Positions 9,037 through 17,395 of a stretch of DNA of 45,887 nucleotides are shown piece by piece (positions within the stretch are counted from its first letter, which is position 1; every line of letters starts with the position of its first letter). A model generated the notes under the pieces. It saw only the letters and a list, made by a program, of their open reading frames with translations, did no database searches and was not told where the DNA came from. The stretch comes from an uncultured Clostridia bacterium (GTDB lineage Bacteria > Bacillota > Clostridia > Oscillospirales > Ruminococcaceae): positions 1 to 45,887 of the forward strand of contig CANQNG010000018.1 of the NCBI GenBank assembly GCA_947625155.1, read 5' to 3'. The position numbers and the translations under genes were made by a program.

Positions 9037-9903
9037 CTATTTTCCGGAATAGCCGCAGATCGTATTGCTCAAAGCCGTCAGTTCTTCCATCGTCAAAGCC
9101 TCGATCCTTGCGGACGGGGCAATGCCGGCTTGCGCAAGACCTGCCGCTGCCTGTGCCTTCGGGATGCCAAGCCCCCCTGCCAGCACGCCCGCAAGCTGTT
9201 TGCGCCGCTGCGAGAATCCCAGCTTCACCATCCGGAAAAAAAATGCTTCATCCGTCACCTGCCACGGACATGTTTCATACAGCCGTATCTGCATGACGGC
9301 GGAATCCACATGGGGCGCAGGCAGAAAGCACCCTCTTGACACGTCAAAAAGTTTTTTCGCCGTGCCGTAATAGGCAACTGCCACTGAGACTGCCCCTGCC
9401 TCTCTTGTGCCGACTGGCGCACAGAGCCGCTGTGCAGCTTCCCGCTGCACCATGACCGTGATCGTCTCGATCGGCAGACGCTCCTCCAGTAAACGCATGA
9501 TGACCGGAGATGTGATATAATAGGGCAGATTGGCACAGACTGCCACCCGCAGCCCGGCAAATTCCTCCCGTATCAGTCCGGCAAGGTCATATGTCATCAC
9601 ATCTCCGTGAATGACATGCACATTGTCAGATCCCCGCAGCGTTTCTTCTAAGATCGGGAAAAGGCGCTTGTCCAGCTCCACGGCTGCGACCTTGTCCGCA
9701 CGCTTTGCCAGTTCCGCAGTGAGTGTGCCGATGCCCGTGCCGATCTCCAGCACCCCGAATCCCGGTGCAGCATTCCCCTGCTCCGCAATGCGGGGGCAGA
9801 CAGACGGATCGACGAGGAAATTCTGTCCCATCGCCTTGGAGAAGTGAAACCCATGCCGTTCGAGCAATGCCTTGACATAGCCGATGTCCGTCAGCCGTTC
9901 CAT
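9037..9903 (-). CDS. rsmA: 16S rRNA dimethyladenosine transferase RsmA (KsgA)
   Basis: A 288-residue SAM-dependent enzyme that dimethylates two adjacent adenosines in the 3' helix of 16S rRNA during small-subunit assembly. Motifs: MGQNFLVD near residue 25, LEIGTGIGTLT (SAM-binding motif I), AVELDKRL, and NLPYYITSPV (catalytic NLPY). GGGAGGTG precedes the ATG. It overlaps the preceding flavoprotein gene by 13 bases and is last in the trmL cluster. A small inverted repeat (GGCTATT / AATAGCC, 9035-9054) straddles its stop codon and may be a weak terminator. Confidence 0.95.
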   Translation of the reverse strand: MERLTDIGYVKALLERHGFHFSKAMGQNFLVDPSVCPRIAEQGNAAPGFGVLEIGTGIGTLTAELAKRADKVAAVELDKRLFPILEETLRGSDNVHVIHGDVMTYDLAGLIREEFAGLRVAVCANLPYYITSPVIMRLLEERLPIETITVMVQREAAQRLCAPVGTREAGAVSVAVAYYGTAKKLFDVSRGCFLPAPHVDSAVMQIRLYETCPWQVTDEAFFFRMVKLGFSQRRKQLAGVLAGGLGIPKAQAAAGLAQAGIAPSARIEALTMEELTALSNTICGYSGK

Positions 9904-11492
9904 ACCGCACCTCCCAGATCATGAATGATCGCTTCGGCGCAGTGGATGCCATCCACTGACGCCGAGGTGATACCGCCTGCATAACCTGCACCCTCTCCGC
10001 AGGGGTACAAGCCGTGCAGTCCTACGCTGCAATAGCTGCTGTCCCGCACCATCCGCACGGGAGAGGAGCTTCTCGATTCCACGCCCGTCAAAACGGCATC
10101 CGCTGCTGCAAAGCCTTTCAGGCGCTTGTCCATTTCCGGGATGCCGAGCCGCAGTGTCTCACAGACAAACCCCGGCAGATAGCTGTCCGGCAGGGCGAAC
10201 TTCGTGCCGGGCGTATAGGTCGGCAGCACGCTGCCAAATGCTGTGGAAATTTTTCCGGCTAAGAAGTCCCCCACGCAGATCACGGGGGCATGATAATTTC
10301 CGCCGCCTGCCGCAAAGGCTGCCGCCTCGATCTCTCTCTGAAATGCCATACCTGCCAGCGGATGATCGCTCCCGAGATCTGCCGGGCTGATACCGACCAG
10401 CAGCGCACTGTTCGCATTCCTGCCGTCACGGGCAAAGCAGCTCATGCCGTTCACGGCAAGACGACCTTGCTCCGAGGCGGCTGCAATGACCTCTCCGCCC
10501 GGACACATACAGAACGTGTACAGGCTCCTGCCGTTCGGCAGATGGACTGCCAGCTTGTAATCCGACGCCCCCAAAGCCGGATGCTCCCGATCAGCCCCAT
10601 AGCAAGCCCTGTTGACCGCACTTTGCAGATGCTCGATACGTACACCGACCGCAAAGGGCTTTTGCGTGAGTGCAATTCCCGCAGCGTGAAGCATTTCGAG
10701 CGTATCCCGTGCACTGTGCCCGAGGGCAAGGACGGCATGGGCAGTACAGATCTCCTGCTGTTCCCCGTTCCGGTGAAAGCAAATGCCAGTCAGTCTGCCA
10801 TTTTCTGCCATGAAGCCGTTCATCTTCGCCCCAAACCACACCTCACCGCCAAGTGCTTCCGTACGCTGCCGCAGTGTTGTCACAGTTTCCGTAAGCTTGT
10901 CCGTGCCGATATGGGGCTTTGCCTGCCAGAGAATTTCCGGAGGTGCACCGCACTCCGCAAACGTCTCCAGCACGAACCGGATACGTGGGTCACGAATGCC
11001 CGTGTGCAGCTTCCCGTCCGAAAATGTCCCTGCACCGCCCTCCCCGAACTGCACATTGCTTTCGGGGTCAAGCTTTCCGGTGTGCCGGAAGGCAGCCACA
11101 TCCTGCATCCGCTGTGCGACTGGTCGACCACGCTCCAGCACGATCGGGCGCAGTCCGGCTTTTGCCAGCACATATGCCGCAAACATACCGCCCGGTCCGT
11201 AGCCGACCACGACCGGACGTTCCGGGCTTTGCAGGGGCTGTATGGTATAGGGGAGCTCCTGCACGGGAAGAACGCCTTTCAGGTGTTTTTTCAGCAGCTT
11301 CGCCTCTCCCTTTACCTTGACATCCACTGTCAGGAGAAATGTCACCGTATCTCGTCTTGCATCCACGGAACGCCGCCGCAGTTTACAGGAAAGCAGCCGT
11401 TCCGGCGGCAGGTGCAGTTTTTTCAGAACAGCCTGCCGGAGCGTTTCCTCTGTGTAGTCAAGCGGCAGACGAAGATCCTGTACACGGATCAT
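9891..11492 (-). CDS. FAD-dependent dehydrogenase, COG2509 family
   Basis: A 533-residue flavoprotein of the uncharacterised COG2509 type. A small N-terminal region (about 1-75) precedes the Rossmann motif VVGYGPGGMFAAYVLAKAG; other family segments include QFGEGGAGTFSDGKL, GHSARDT and PCGEGAGYAGGI. Substrate is unknown for the family. A longer frame opens at 11561, but AAGGAGC before the ATG at 11492 and a 4-base ATGA overlap with the upstream gene favour 11492. It sits between a second flavoprotein gene and rsmA, likely co-translated with both. Confidence 0.85.
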   Translation of the reverse strand: MIRVQDLRLPLDYTEETLRQAVLKKLHLPPERLLSCKLRRRSVDARRDTVTFLLTVDVKVKGEAKLLKKHLKGVLPVQELPYTIQPLQSPERPVVVGYGPGGMFAAYVLAKAGLRPIVLERGRPVAQRMQDVAAFRHTGKLDPESNVQFGEGGAGTFSDGKLHTGIRDPRIRFVLETFAECGAPPEILWQAKPHIGTDKLTETVTTLRQRTEALGGEVWFGAKMNGFMAENGRLTGICFHRNGEQQEICTAHAVLALGHSARDTLEMLHAAGIALTQKPFAVGVRIEHLQSAVNRACYGADREHPALGASDYKLAVHLPNGRSLYTFCMCPGGEVIAAASEQGRLAVNGMSCFARDGRNANSALLVGISPADLGSDHPLAGMAFQREIEAAAFAAGGGNYHAPVICVGDFLAGKISTAFGSVLPTYTPGTKFALPDSYLPGFVCETLRLGIPEMDKRLKGFAAADAVLTGVESRSSSPVRMVRDSSYCSVGLHGLYPCGEGAGYAGGITSASVDGIHCAEAIIHDLGGAVWNG

Positions 11493-12706
11493 GACCTTGC
11501 TCCTTTCTGCTGTAATGCCCTTGCCGCAGCTTTTCCGGCAGTCCAGCCGCTTGCCCAGCACCAGTGAAGATGATACCCGCCGCAGATGCTCTGCACATCG
11601 ACCGCTTCTCCGGTCACGTACAGACCGGGCTTTCCCTTTACCTCCAGATCCGCACAGAGGGCTTTGCCGTGTACGCCGCCCGCCGTTGCCTGTGCCTGTT
11701 TGAAGTCGCCCAGTCCCTTTACCGGGAACCGCATGGCATGTACCGCCTGTGCGATCCTTTGCAGCTCCGGTCCGGTCAGAGTCTCCCGGTCAGACGGAAT
11801 GCCGCAGCGTTTCAGCACGGCTCTGCCGAGCAGCTTCGGGAGCATGCCGGTGAGCAGGTCTTCCGCCTTTGACCCTTTGCGGACACGGCAGATATGCCGC
11901 AGTTTGACAAGCGTTTCCGGCACTGTTTCTTCCGGCAGGAAGTCCGCAGAAACAGAAAGATCCCGCACACGACGGGTGTCGATCTTACCGGACAAATTGA
12001 ACATACAGATACCGGACAGCGCCTTTTCCGTGAATTGCAGCTCCCCGCATTCAACGGCTGAAACGGCATTCCCGTCCAGCAGAGAAAACCTTCCCTTCAC
12101 CCGCAAGCCCTTGAGCGGATGCAGTCCGTCCGCCAGCACCGGGCAGAGGATGGGACGGGGCTGGATCATGGGGATATGCAGCTTTTCCAGCAACGCCCAT
12201 GCACTGCCGTCCGTTCCGAGCTGCGGAGCTGCATGACCGCCGGCGGCGAAAATGACTTTCTCCGCCGTATATGTCTGCTCCGCTGTCTGCACTTCCCAGA
12301 AGCCTTTGCCAAGCCACAAAGACAGCACCTCCTGCCCGCAGATCTCCGCAATGCCGCACTGCTGCATCCGCAGCCGGAATGCATCCAGCACGGCAGCAGC
12401 CTGCATACTGTAGGGGTACATCCGTCCCTCTGCATCCGTCCGGCAGTACAGCCCCAACCCTGCAAAGAATGTCTCCGCATTCCCGAATGCATTCAAAATT
12501 TCCTGCGGACGGAACGTGCCGTAATACGCCTTTCCGGAAATGCCGGCATGACTGAGATTGCATCTGCCGTTTCCGGTGGCGAGGAGCTTCTTTCCGGTGC
12601 GGGGGAGCTTTTCGAGGACGGCAATGCGCCGGACACCGCATTCCGCCGCCGTCACCGCTGCCGCAAGCCCGGAAGCGCCGCCGCCGATCACGATCAGCTG
12701 ATACAT
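11489..12706 (-). CDS. HI0933-family flavoprotein (aminoacetone oxidase-like)
   Basis: A 405-residue NAD(P)/FAD-dependent oxidoreductase of the HI0933/YhiN family. The N-terminus MYQLIVIGGGASGLAAA is the FAD Rossmann loop; then GKKLLATGNGRCNLSH, a family signature, and GGYHLHWCWASG near the end. A frame extends upstream to 12817, but the FAD loop should start within a few residues of the N-terminus, so 12706 is chosen. Its ribosome site is weak and it overlaps the preceding gene by 13 bases, so translational coupling is likely. No physiological substrate can be read from sequence. Confidence 0.87.
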   Translation of the reverse strand: MYQLIVIGGGASGLAAAVTAAECGVRRIAVLEKLPRTGKKLLATGNGRCNLSHAGISGKAYYGTFRPQEILNAFGNAETFFAGLGLYCRTDAEGRMYPYSMQAAAVLDAFRLRMQQCGIAEICGQEVLSLWLGKGFWEVQTAEQTYTAEKVIFAAGGHAAPQLGTDGSAWALLEKLHIPMIQPRPILCPVLADGLHPLKGLRVKGRFSLLDGNAVSAVECGELQFTEKALSGICMFNLSGKIDTRRVRDLSVSADFLPEETVPETLVKLRHICRVRKGSKAEDLLTGMLPKLLGRAVLKRCGIPSDRETLTGPELQRIAQAVHAMRFPVKGLGDFKQAQATAGGVHGKALCADLEVKGKPGLYVTGEAVDVQSICGGYHLHWCWASGWTAGKAAARALQQKGARS

Positions 12707-13503
12707 GGCAGCAGTGTCTCCCGGATGAAGGCTGTCATCTCCGGCACGGAACGCAAGTCGGCATTGACGGCAATGACTGCCCGCCGTGCCGGGAAAATAA
12801 GGCAGTGCTGTCCCCACTTGCCGTTCATGGAGATCACATCTCCGTACAGCCAGAAACCGTAACCGTAGTCCCTGCCGTCATCGCTGACTGTCTGACGGCG
12901 GGCAGCGGCTTCGAGGTAGTCTTTCGGGTACAGCGTTTTTTCCAGTATCGACTGTCCCAGTTTGGCAAGGTCATATGTACTGATGTTCAAGCCGCTTGCC
13001 CCGAAGTAATGCCCCTGCGTGTCATATTCCAAGGCGTATTCTTCTATGCCAAGCGGTCTGAAAATGCGGCGTGACAGAAATTCCCCCAGCGGCTCTCCTG
13101 CTGCTGCCTCTGCCATGCGCCCGGCAAGGTAAAAGTCTGCATTATTGTATAAAAAGCGCTTTTCCACAACAGGCTGCGCTACACAGGCAGCCAGATGATC
13201 CGGGCAGTTCTTTCTGTCTGCAAACAGGAGCTGCTGCGCCAGACCGGAATGCATGGTGAGCAGCTCCCGCAAGGTCACGGCAGCAAGCGGTGCATTTTCC
13301 GGGATCGGCAGCAGAGAACCGGCTGCCGTATCCAGTGAAAGATTTCCCTCGGAGATCAGCATTCCGGCTGCCAGTGAAGTCAGGCTTTTGGTGATAGAAT
13401 ATTGCGGGTAACATTTCCCGGCTCCTGCGGAATGCGCAACGCATTTCCCGTCCTGTAAGACAACGGCTGCCAATACGGACGGATGTTGGATCTGTAATGT
13501 CAT
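12694..13503 (-). CDS. serine hydrolase, beta-lactamase class C-like
   Basis: A 269-residue member of the serine beta-lactamase/penicillin-binding fold (Pfam Beta-lactamase). The nucleophile motif is SITK (Ser36, Lys39) and the second motif is YNN at 119-121. A late Gly-rich segment (MNGKWGQHCLIFP) may stand in for the KTG motif, which I do not see in exact form. No signal peptide or lipobox is present, so it is predicted cytoplasmic, which is atypical for cell-wall or antibiotic hydrolysis. The start is 1 base after degV. Esterase or peptidase activity is possible; a resistance role is not supported. Confidence 0.82.
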   Translation of the reverse strand: MTLQIQHPSVLAAVVLQDGKCVAHSAGAGKCYPQYSITKSLTSLAAGMLISEGNLSLDTAAGSLLPIPENAPLAAVTLRELLTMHSGLAQQLLFADRKNCPDHLAACVAQPVVEKRFLYNNADFYLAGRMAEAAAGEPLGEFLSRRIFRPLGIEEYALEYDTQGHYFGASGLNISTYDLAKLGQSILEKTLYPKDYLEAAARRQTVSDDGRDYGYGFWLYGDVISMNGKWGQHCLIFPARRAVIAVNADLRSVPEMTAFIRETLLPCIS

Positions 13504-13504
13504 G

Positions 13505-14377
13505 TCAATCCTGCTTTTCGAGCATGGCGACCGCCGTCAGGTCATAGCCTGCATTGATAGCGACTGCCGAACCGATCTTTCCGGTATCTGCCGGCGGATA
13601 GCCCAGCCGTTCCGTCAGGGCAGATGCGACCTGCGCGGCATAGGTATCGTATTTCCCGCTGATGACTAGGTACGGCGAACCGGGCAGGATCACGCTGCAG
13701 ACCCTGTCCGTCATTTTCTGAACGATATTTTTTTCGCCCCGCACCTTTTCCGCAACAGAAATAACACCGTGCGAAATGCGGATGATCGGGCACAGCCCCA
13801 GCAGCTCTCCCGCAAAAGCAGCCGCAGCCGTCAGCCGTCCGGACTTCTTTACATATTTCAGGGTCATCGGCAGAAAATAGACACCGATCTTCGCAATAAA
13901 GTCTTCGAGATAGGCAAGGATCTCCTCGACTGGCTTGCCCTCATCTGCCATTTTCTTTGCCTGTAAGACCGGATAGCCGTAGGTCAGGGTATAATTACCG
14001 GAATCTAGGATATGGATGTGCATTTTCTCTGCGGCTTCCGGGTAATCCTGATAGAGCGTGTCCCGTGCATTGCAGGCGTTCTGATAGGTCGCCGAACCAG
14101 AGGCGTTGATGCTCACATAGATCACATCCGTGTAGCCCTCGTCCAGATACTTTCGGAACAGTTCCTCAAAGGTAAACGCCGTGATCTGCGAGGTGGACGG
14201 CAGATCGTCTGCGTGTTCGAGCAGGTCGTAAAATTCTTCCTTGGACAGGTCACGCTGTTCCCGGTAGGAATCGCCGTTGATCGTCAGCATGAAACTGAGC
14301 ATTTCTATATCCGCTGCCTCTGCCTGCGCAAGCGGTATATCGCTGGCGGTATCGGTCAGAAATTTGATCTTTGCCAT
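13505..14377 (-). CDS. DegV family (fatty-acid-binding) protein
   Basis: A 290-residue EDD-fold protein of the DegV/FakB family, which presents fatty acids to a kinase (FakA) for phospholipid synthesis. Seen: FLTDTASDIP at the N-terminus, DLPSTSQIT (the lipid-head Thr/Ser site), SGSATYQNA, DSGNYTLTYG, KYVKKSGRL and ISHGVISV. GGAG five bases before the ATG at 14377 decides the start over an upstream frame at 14401. No FakA kinase is in the window. It lies 17 bases after trmL and 1 base before the serine hydrolase. Confidence 0.9.
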   Translation of the reverse strand: MAKIKFLTDTASDIPLAQAEAADIEMLSFMLTINGDSYREQRDLSKEEFYDLLEHADDLPSTSQITAFTFEELFRKYLDEGYTDVIYVSINASGSATYQNACNARDTLYQDYPEAAEKMHIHILDSGNYTLTYGYPVLQAKKMADEGKPVEEILAYLEDFIAKIGVYFLPMTLKYVKKSGRLTAAAAFAGELLGLCPIIRISHGVISVAEKVRGEKNIVQKMTDRVCSVILPGSPYLVISGKYDTYAAQVASALTERLGYPPADTGKIGSAVAINAGYDLTAVAMLEKQD

Positions 14378-14394
14378 AAATTCTCCTTTCGTTG

Positions 14395-14889
14395 TTACCA
14401 TTCAGTCGTTGTGAGCTGCCCCTCGGTGGACATGTCCGGAAAACCCCATTGCCGGAGCACTTCATAGACAGCGATCGCCACAGAATTTGACAAATTCAGG
14501 CTGCGCAGCGTCGGGCGCATGGGAATGCGCACGGCAGTTTCCGGATGTGCGGACAGCAGTGTTTCAGGCAGTCCGGCATCTTCCCTGCCGAACATCAGGT
14601 AGACATCTTCTTTCGGGTAGCTTACTTCCGAATAGCATTTCCGGGCTTTTGTGGTAAAATAATAGATCAATTTTCCCCGGTGCTGTTCCAGAAAGGCATC
14701 TAAGCTAGAATATTCCAAAACAGTCAGTTTATCCCAGTAATCCAGCCCGGCACGCTTCAGATGCTTGTCGGTGATCTGAAAACCAAGCGGATGGATCAAA
14801 TGCAGCACAGCGCCTGTCACGGCACAGGTACGGGAGATATTTCCGGTATTTTCGGGGATCCTTGGCTCGGCAAGTACAATGTGCAGCAT
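14395..14889 (-). CDS. trmL: tRNA (cytidine(34)-2'-O)-methyltransferase TrmL
   Basis: A 164-residue SPOUT methyltransferase that methylates the wobble ribose of tRNA-Leu isoacceptors. Motifs: IVLAEPRIPENTGNISRTCA at the N-terminus, HPLGF, FGREDAGLP, IPM and LNLSNSVAIAVYE, which forms the trefoil-knot SAM site. Length fits the family (about 155-165). AAGGAG precedes the ATG. It is first in the trmL-degV-hydrolase-flavoproteins-rsmA run and faces away from the small plus-strand gene at 14979. Confidence 0.94.
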   Translation of the reverse strand: MLHIVLAEPRIPENTGNISRTCAVTGAVLHLIHPLGFQITDKHLKRAGLDYWDKLTVLEYSSLDAFLEQHRGKLIYYFTTKARKCYSEVSYPKEDVYLMFGREDAGLPETLLSAHPETAVRIPMRPTLRSLNLSNSVAIAVYEVLRQWGFPDMSTEGQLTTTEW

Positions 14890-14978
14890 CAGTTTCTCCT
14901 TTTCTAAATTCTGCTATGCAAGCTCTGCAGATCTCCGGATATACTATTCTCAGAGATCAAACAAAGGGGGGAAATAAA

Positions 14979-15152
14979 ATGAATATGAAAGCGATCTGGA
15001 AGGGCATTTCCGTCGGTGCGACCGTAGGGACTGCCGCATTCATGCTCGTGCGTTCCACCGACCGCAAAAAGCGCAGTATCAAGCGGCATGCCGGGAAAAT
15101 GCTCCGGGCTGCCGGTGATGTACTGGATGATTTCACTTCCGTGATGAAGTGA
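14979..15152 (+). CDS. 57-residue basic protein with one hydrophobic segment
   Basis: A short protein, MNMKAIWKG..., with one hydrophobic stretch at about residues 9-24 (ISVGATVGTAAFMLV) followed by a strongly basic stretch (RSTDRKKRSIKRHAGK) and an acidic end. The AAAGGGGGG ribosome site 7 bases before the ATG and its isolated plus-strand position between two minus-strand operons support a real gene. TATACT at 14940-14945 may be its -10; no good -35 was found. It resembles small YtxH-like membrane proteins only in general layout. Function unknown. Confidence 0.65.
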   Translation: MNMKAIWKGISVGATVGTAAFMLVRSTDRKKRSIKRHAGKMLRAAGDVLDDFTSVMK

Positions 15153-15191
15153 CAGAACGCAGGTGTCGTCCTTGCCAAAGGGCGGCATTTG

Positions 15192-15611
15192 CTATTTCTG
15201 ATGTTTCCGGTAGCCCAGATAGCCCTCCAGTATCAGCACAGCCGCCACGGCATCCACGACTGCCTTGCGCTTCTTTCCTCTTGTGTTGGTGACGTTAAGG
15301 TACTGATGCGCTGCGACTGTCGTACAGCGTTCGTCCCACAGTACATAGTCAAGCCCCGTCAGCTCATGCAGCAGCTCCGCAAATTTCCGGCATTTCTCCG
15401 CACGTTCGCCGATGGTGTTGTTCATGTTCTTCGGATAGCCGACGACGAGCAGCTCCACTTTTTCGGAAAGTGCCTTTTCTGCGACTGTCTGCGCACAGCG
15501 TTCAAGATCATGCTCCTGCACCACCGTCAGCGGCGAGGCGAGCCATTCGTCTTTATCACAGACCGCAAGTCCTGTCCGGGCATCCCCGAAGTCTACACCC
15601 ATGATCCTCAT
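15192..15611 (-). CDS. ruvX: Holliday junction resolvase-like YqgF/RuvX
   Basis: A 139-residue RNase H-fold protein of the YqgF/RuvX family, needed for 16S rRNA 5'-end maturation and proposed as a resolvase. The N-terminus has GVDFGDARTGLAVCD (first acidic residue), then VVGYPKNMNNTIGERA, WDERCTTVAA and the final acidic cluster VDAVAAVLILEGYL. GGTGA precedes the ATG. It starts 6 bases after the pyrD stop, so it is read from the pyr operon although functionally unrelated. Confidence 0.92.
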   Translation of the reverse strand: MRIMGVDFGDARTGLAVCDKDEWLASPLTVVQEHDLERCAQTVAEKALSEKVELLVVGYPKNMNNTIGERAEKCRKFAELLHELTGLDYVLWDERCTTVAAHQYLNVTNTRGKKRKAVVDAVAAVLILEGYLGYRKHQK

Positions 15612-15617
15612 GTTCCG

Positions 15618-16529
15618 TCACCACGGCTGCACCGTGCCGATGATGTCACGGACAGCGGGAATGTGGTTTTTATCAAGGAGATCATCCATCTCCCGGATGA
15701 TCCGCAACGGGGCATACGGATCGGTAAAGCAAGCCATACCCACCTGCACAGCGGATGCGCCTGCCATCATCAGCTCAATGGCATCCTCTCCGGTCGTGAC
15801 ACCGCCCATACCGATCACTGGTATTTTCACGGCATTAGCGACCTGCCACACCATGCGCACTGCGATCGGAAAGATAGCCGGACCAGAAAGTCCGCCGACA
15901 TTGTTGCGCAAAACAGGGCGCTTCGTGCGGATGTCGATGCGCATGCCCAGCAGCGTATTGATGAGGGAGACTGCATCCGCTCCGGCAGCCTCAACGGCTT
16001 TGGCAATATCGGTAATGCTCGTCACATTCGGGGAGAGTTTCACCACAAGGGGCTTGGCAGTCACTTTGCGGACAGCAGCCGTCACCTGTTCTGCCATGGT
16101 ACAGGATGTCCCGAAAGCTGCACCTCCCTGTTTCACATTCGGGCAGGAGATGTTCAGCTCGATCATGTGGACTGCCGTTTGTTCGAGTTTTGCGGCGACC
16201 TCTGCACATTCCTCCGGTGTCGAACCGGCAATGTTCGCCAAGATCACCGTATCTTCACGCAGAAGCCGGGGCAGTTCCTTTTCGATAAAGGCATCGATGC
16301 CCGGATTTTGCAGACCGACGGCATTGAGCATGCCGGCAGGAGTCTCCGCGATCCTCGGCGCAAGATTGCCCGTGCGGGGCGTTCCGGTCGTACCCTTTGT
16401 CGCAATGCCGCCCAGCTTGGAAAGCGGATAGAATGCCGCATATTCCTTCCCGTAGCCAAAGACCCCGGAAGCCGGGATGATGGGGTTCTGAAACGCTACG
16501 CCGCAGATATTCACTGACAGATCAGCCAT
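15618..16529 (-). CDS. pyrD: dihydroorotate dehydrogenase B catalytic subunit PyrD
   Basis: A 303-residue FMN enzyme oxidising dihydroorotate to orotate; class 1B, which needs the PyrK subunit. Seen: NPIIPASGVFGYG, the flavin loop TKGTTGTPRTGN, NISCPNVKQGG with the catalytic cysteine region, KLSPNVT, NTLLGMRID, and GMGGVTTGEDAIE (phosphate site). A longer frame begins at 16646; the ATG at 16529 has GGAGGTGA and overlaps the pyrK stop by one base (TAATG), so it is chosen. Its partner pyrK is immediately upstream. Confidence 0.95.
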   Translation of the reverse strand: MADLSVNICGVAFQNPIIPASGVFGYGKEYAAFYPLSKLGGIATKGTTGTPRTGNLAPRIAETPAGMLNAVGLQNPGIDAFIEKELPRLLREDTVILANIAGSTPEECAEVAAKLEQTAVHMIELNISCPNVKQGGAAFGTSCTMAEQVTAAVRKVTAKPLVVKLSPNVTSITDIAKAVEAAGADAVSLINTLLGMRIDIRTKRPVLRNNVGGLSGPAIFPIAVRMVWQVANAVKIPVIGMGGVTTGEDAIELMMAGASAVQVGMACFTDPYAPLRIIREMDDLLDKNHIPAVRDIIGTVQPW

Positions 16530-17302
16530 TACCAGATCACCTCCTCTGCCTTGAATACAGGTCCGTCCTTGCAAACGTGCAGGAACTGTTCCCCGTCTGC
16601 CTTCCGGATGCGGGTCGCACAGCCGAGACACGCCCCGATCCCGCAAGCCATGCGTTCCTCAAGGGAAACCTCACAGGCAGCGCCCATCCGTCCGCACACC
16701 TGTGCAACGGCTTTCAGCATGGGTACCGGACCGCAGGCATAAACGATGTCTGCCCCCTCGGTCAGCAGTTCCTCAAGGGGTGCTGTCACAAAACCCTTGA
16801 CTGTGCCAGCCGTCCCGTCCTCCGTGCAGCAGACCGTCCTTGCACCGCAGGCTTCCAGATCCGCCTGCAAAATGACCTGCGCAAAACTCCGGAAACCGGA
16901 GATTGCTGTTGCCTTTGCGCCGTAATATGCCGCAAGCGGCAGCATGGGCGGTACACCGATACCGCCGCCGACCAGCACCGCATGGGATGCCTCCGGGTAC
17001 AGCGTGAAACCGTGCCCCAGCGGTGCGATCATGTCCATAAGATCGCCCTTATTCAGTCCGGCAAGCACATCCGTGCCTTTGCCACGCACTGCAAACACCA
17101 GCCGCAGCGTGCCCTGTTCCGGGTCGATACCGGCAATGGAGATCGGTCTGCGCAGCCCGAAGCCTTTCGGGAGGATGTGGACGAATTGTCCGGGCTTTGC
17201 GTTCTCTGCAACTGCCGGACAGTACAGTGTAAAACTGTACGTATCCTGTGCGATCGCCTGCTTCTCTAAAATGGGATATGCTCCCTGTGTGTAATTTGTC
17301 AT
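16529..17302 (-). CDS. pyrK: dihydroorotate dehydrogenase electron-transfer subunit PyrK
   Basis: A 257-residue FAD and [2Fe-2S] protein that passes electrons from PyrD to NAD+. The N-terminal flavin domain has LRRPISIAGID; NAD site VLVGGGIGVPPML; the C-terminus carries the iron-sulfur cysteines in MACGIGACLGCAT and LHVCKDGPVF. AGGAG before the ATG at 17302 decides against an upstream frame from 17386. A 93-base gap separates it from carB; no hairpin with a T-run was seen there. Confidence 0.94.
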   Translation of the reverse strand: MTNYTQGAYPILEKQAIAQDTYSFTLYCPAVAENAKPGQFVHILPKGFGLRRPISIAGIDPEQGTLRLVFAVRGKGTDVLAGLNKGDLMDMIAPLGHGFTLYPEASHAVLVGGGIGVPPMLPLAAYYGAKATAISGFRSFAQVILQADLEACGARTVCCTEDGTAGTVKGFVTAPLEELLTEGADIVYACGPVPMLKAVAQVCGRMGAACEVSLEERMACGIGACLGCATRIRKADGEQFLHVCKDGPVFKAEEVIW

Positions 17303-17395
17303 GTTGGTACTCCTTGTCATCCAGTTCAATGACACTTGCCTGCTTTCGCCCAGAATAGGCATCCAGACAGCCCTGATACATCTCAAACCATACGA

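Noticed and set aside
12694-13503. beta-lactamase resistance gene
   Set aside because: The fold motifs are present, but there is no signal peptide and no exact KTG motif, and the neighbours are housekeeping genes; a general serine hydrolase is safer.
15189-16517. 442-residue plus-strand frame opposite ruvX and pyrD
   Set aside because: Fully antisense to two conserved genes and rich in His/Arg/Cys, typical of shadow frames.
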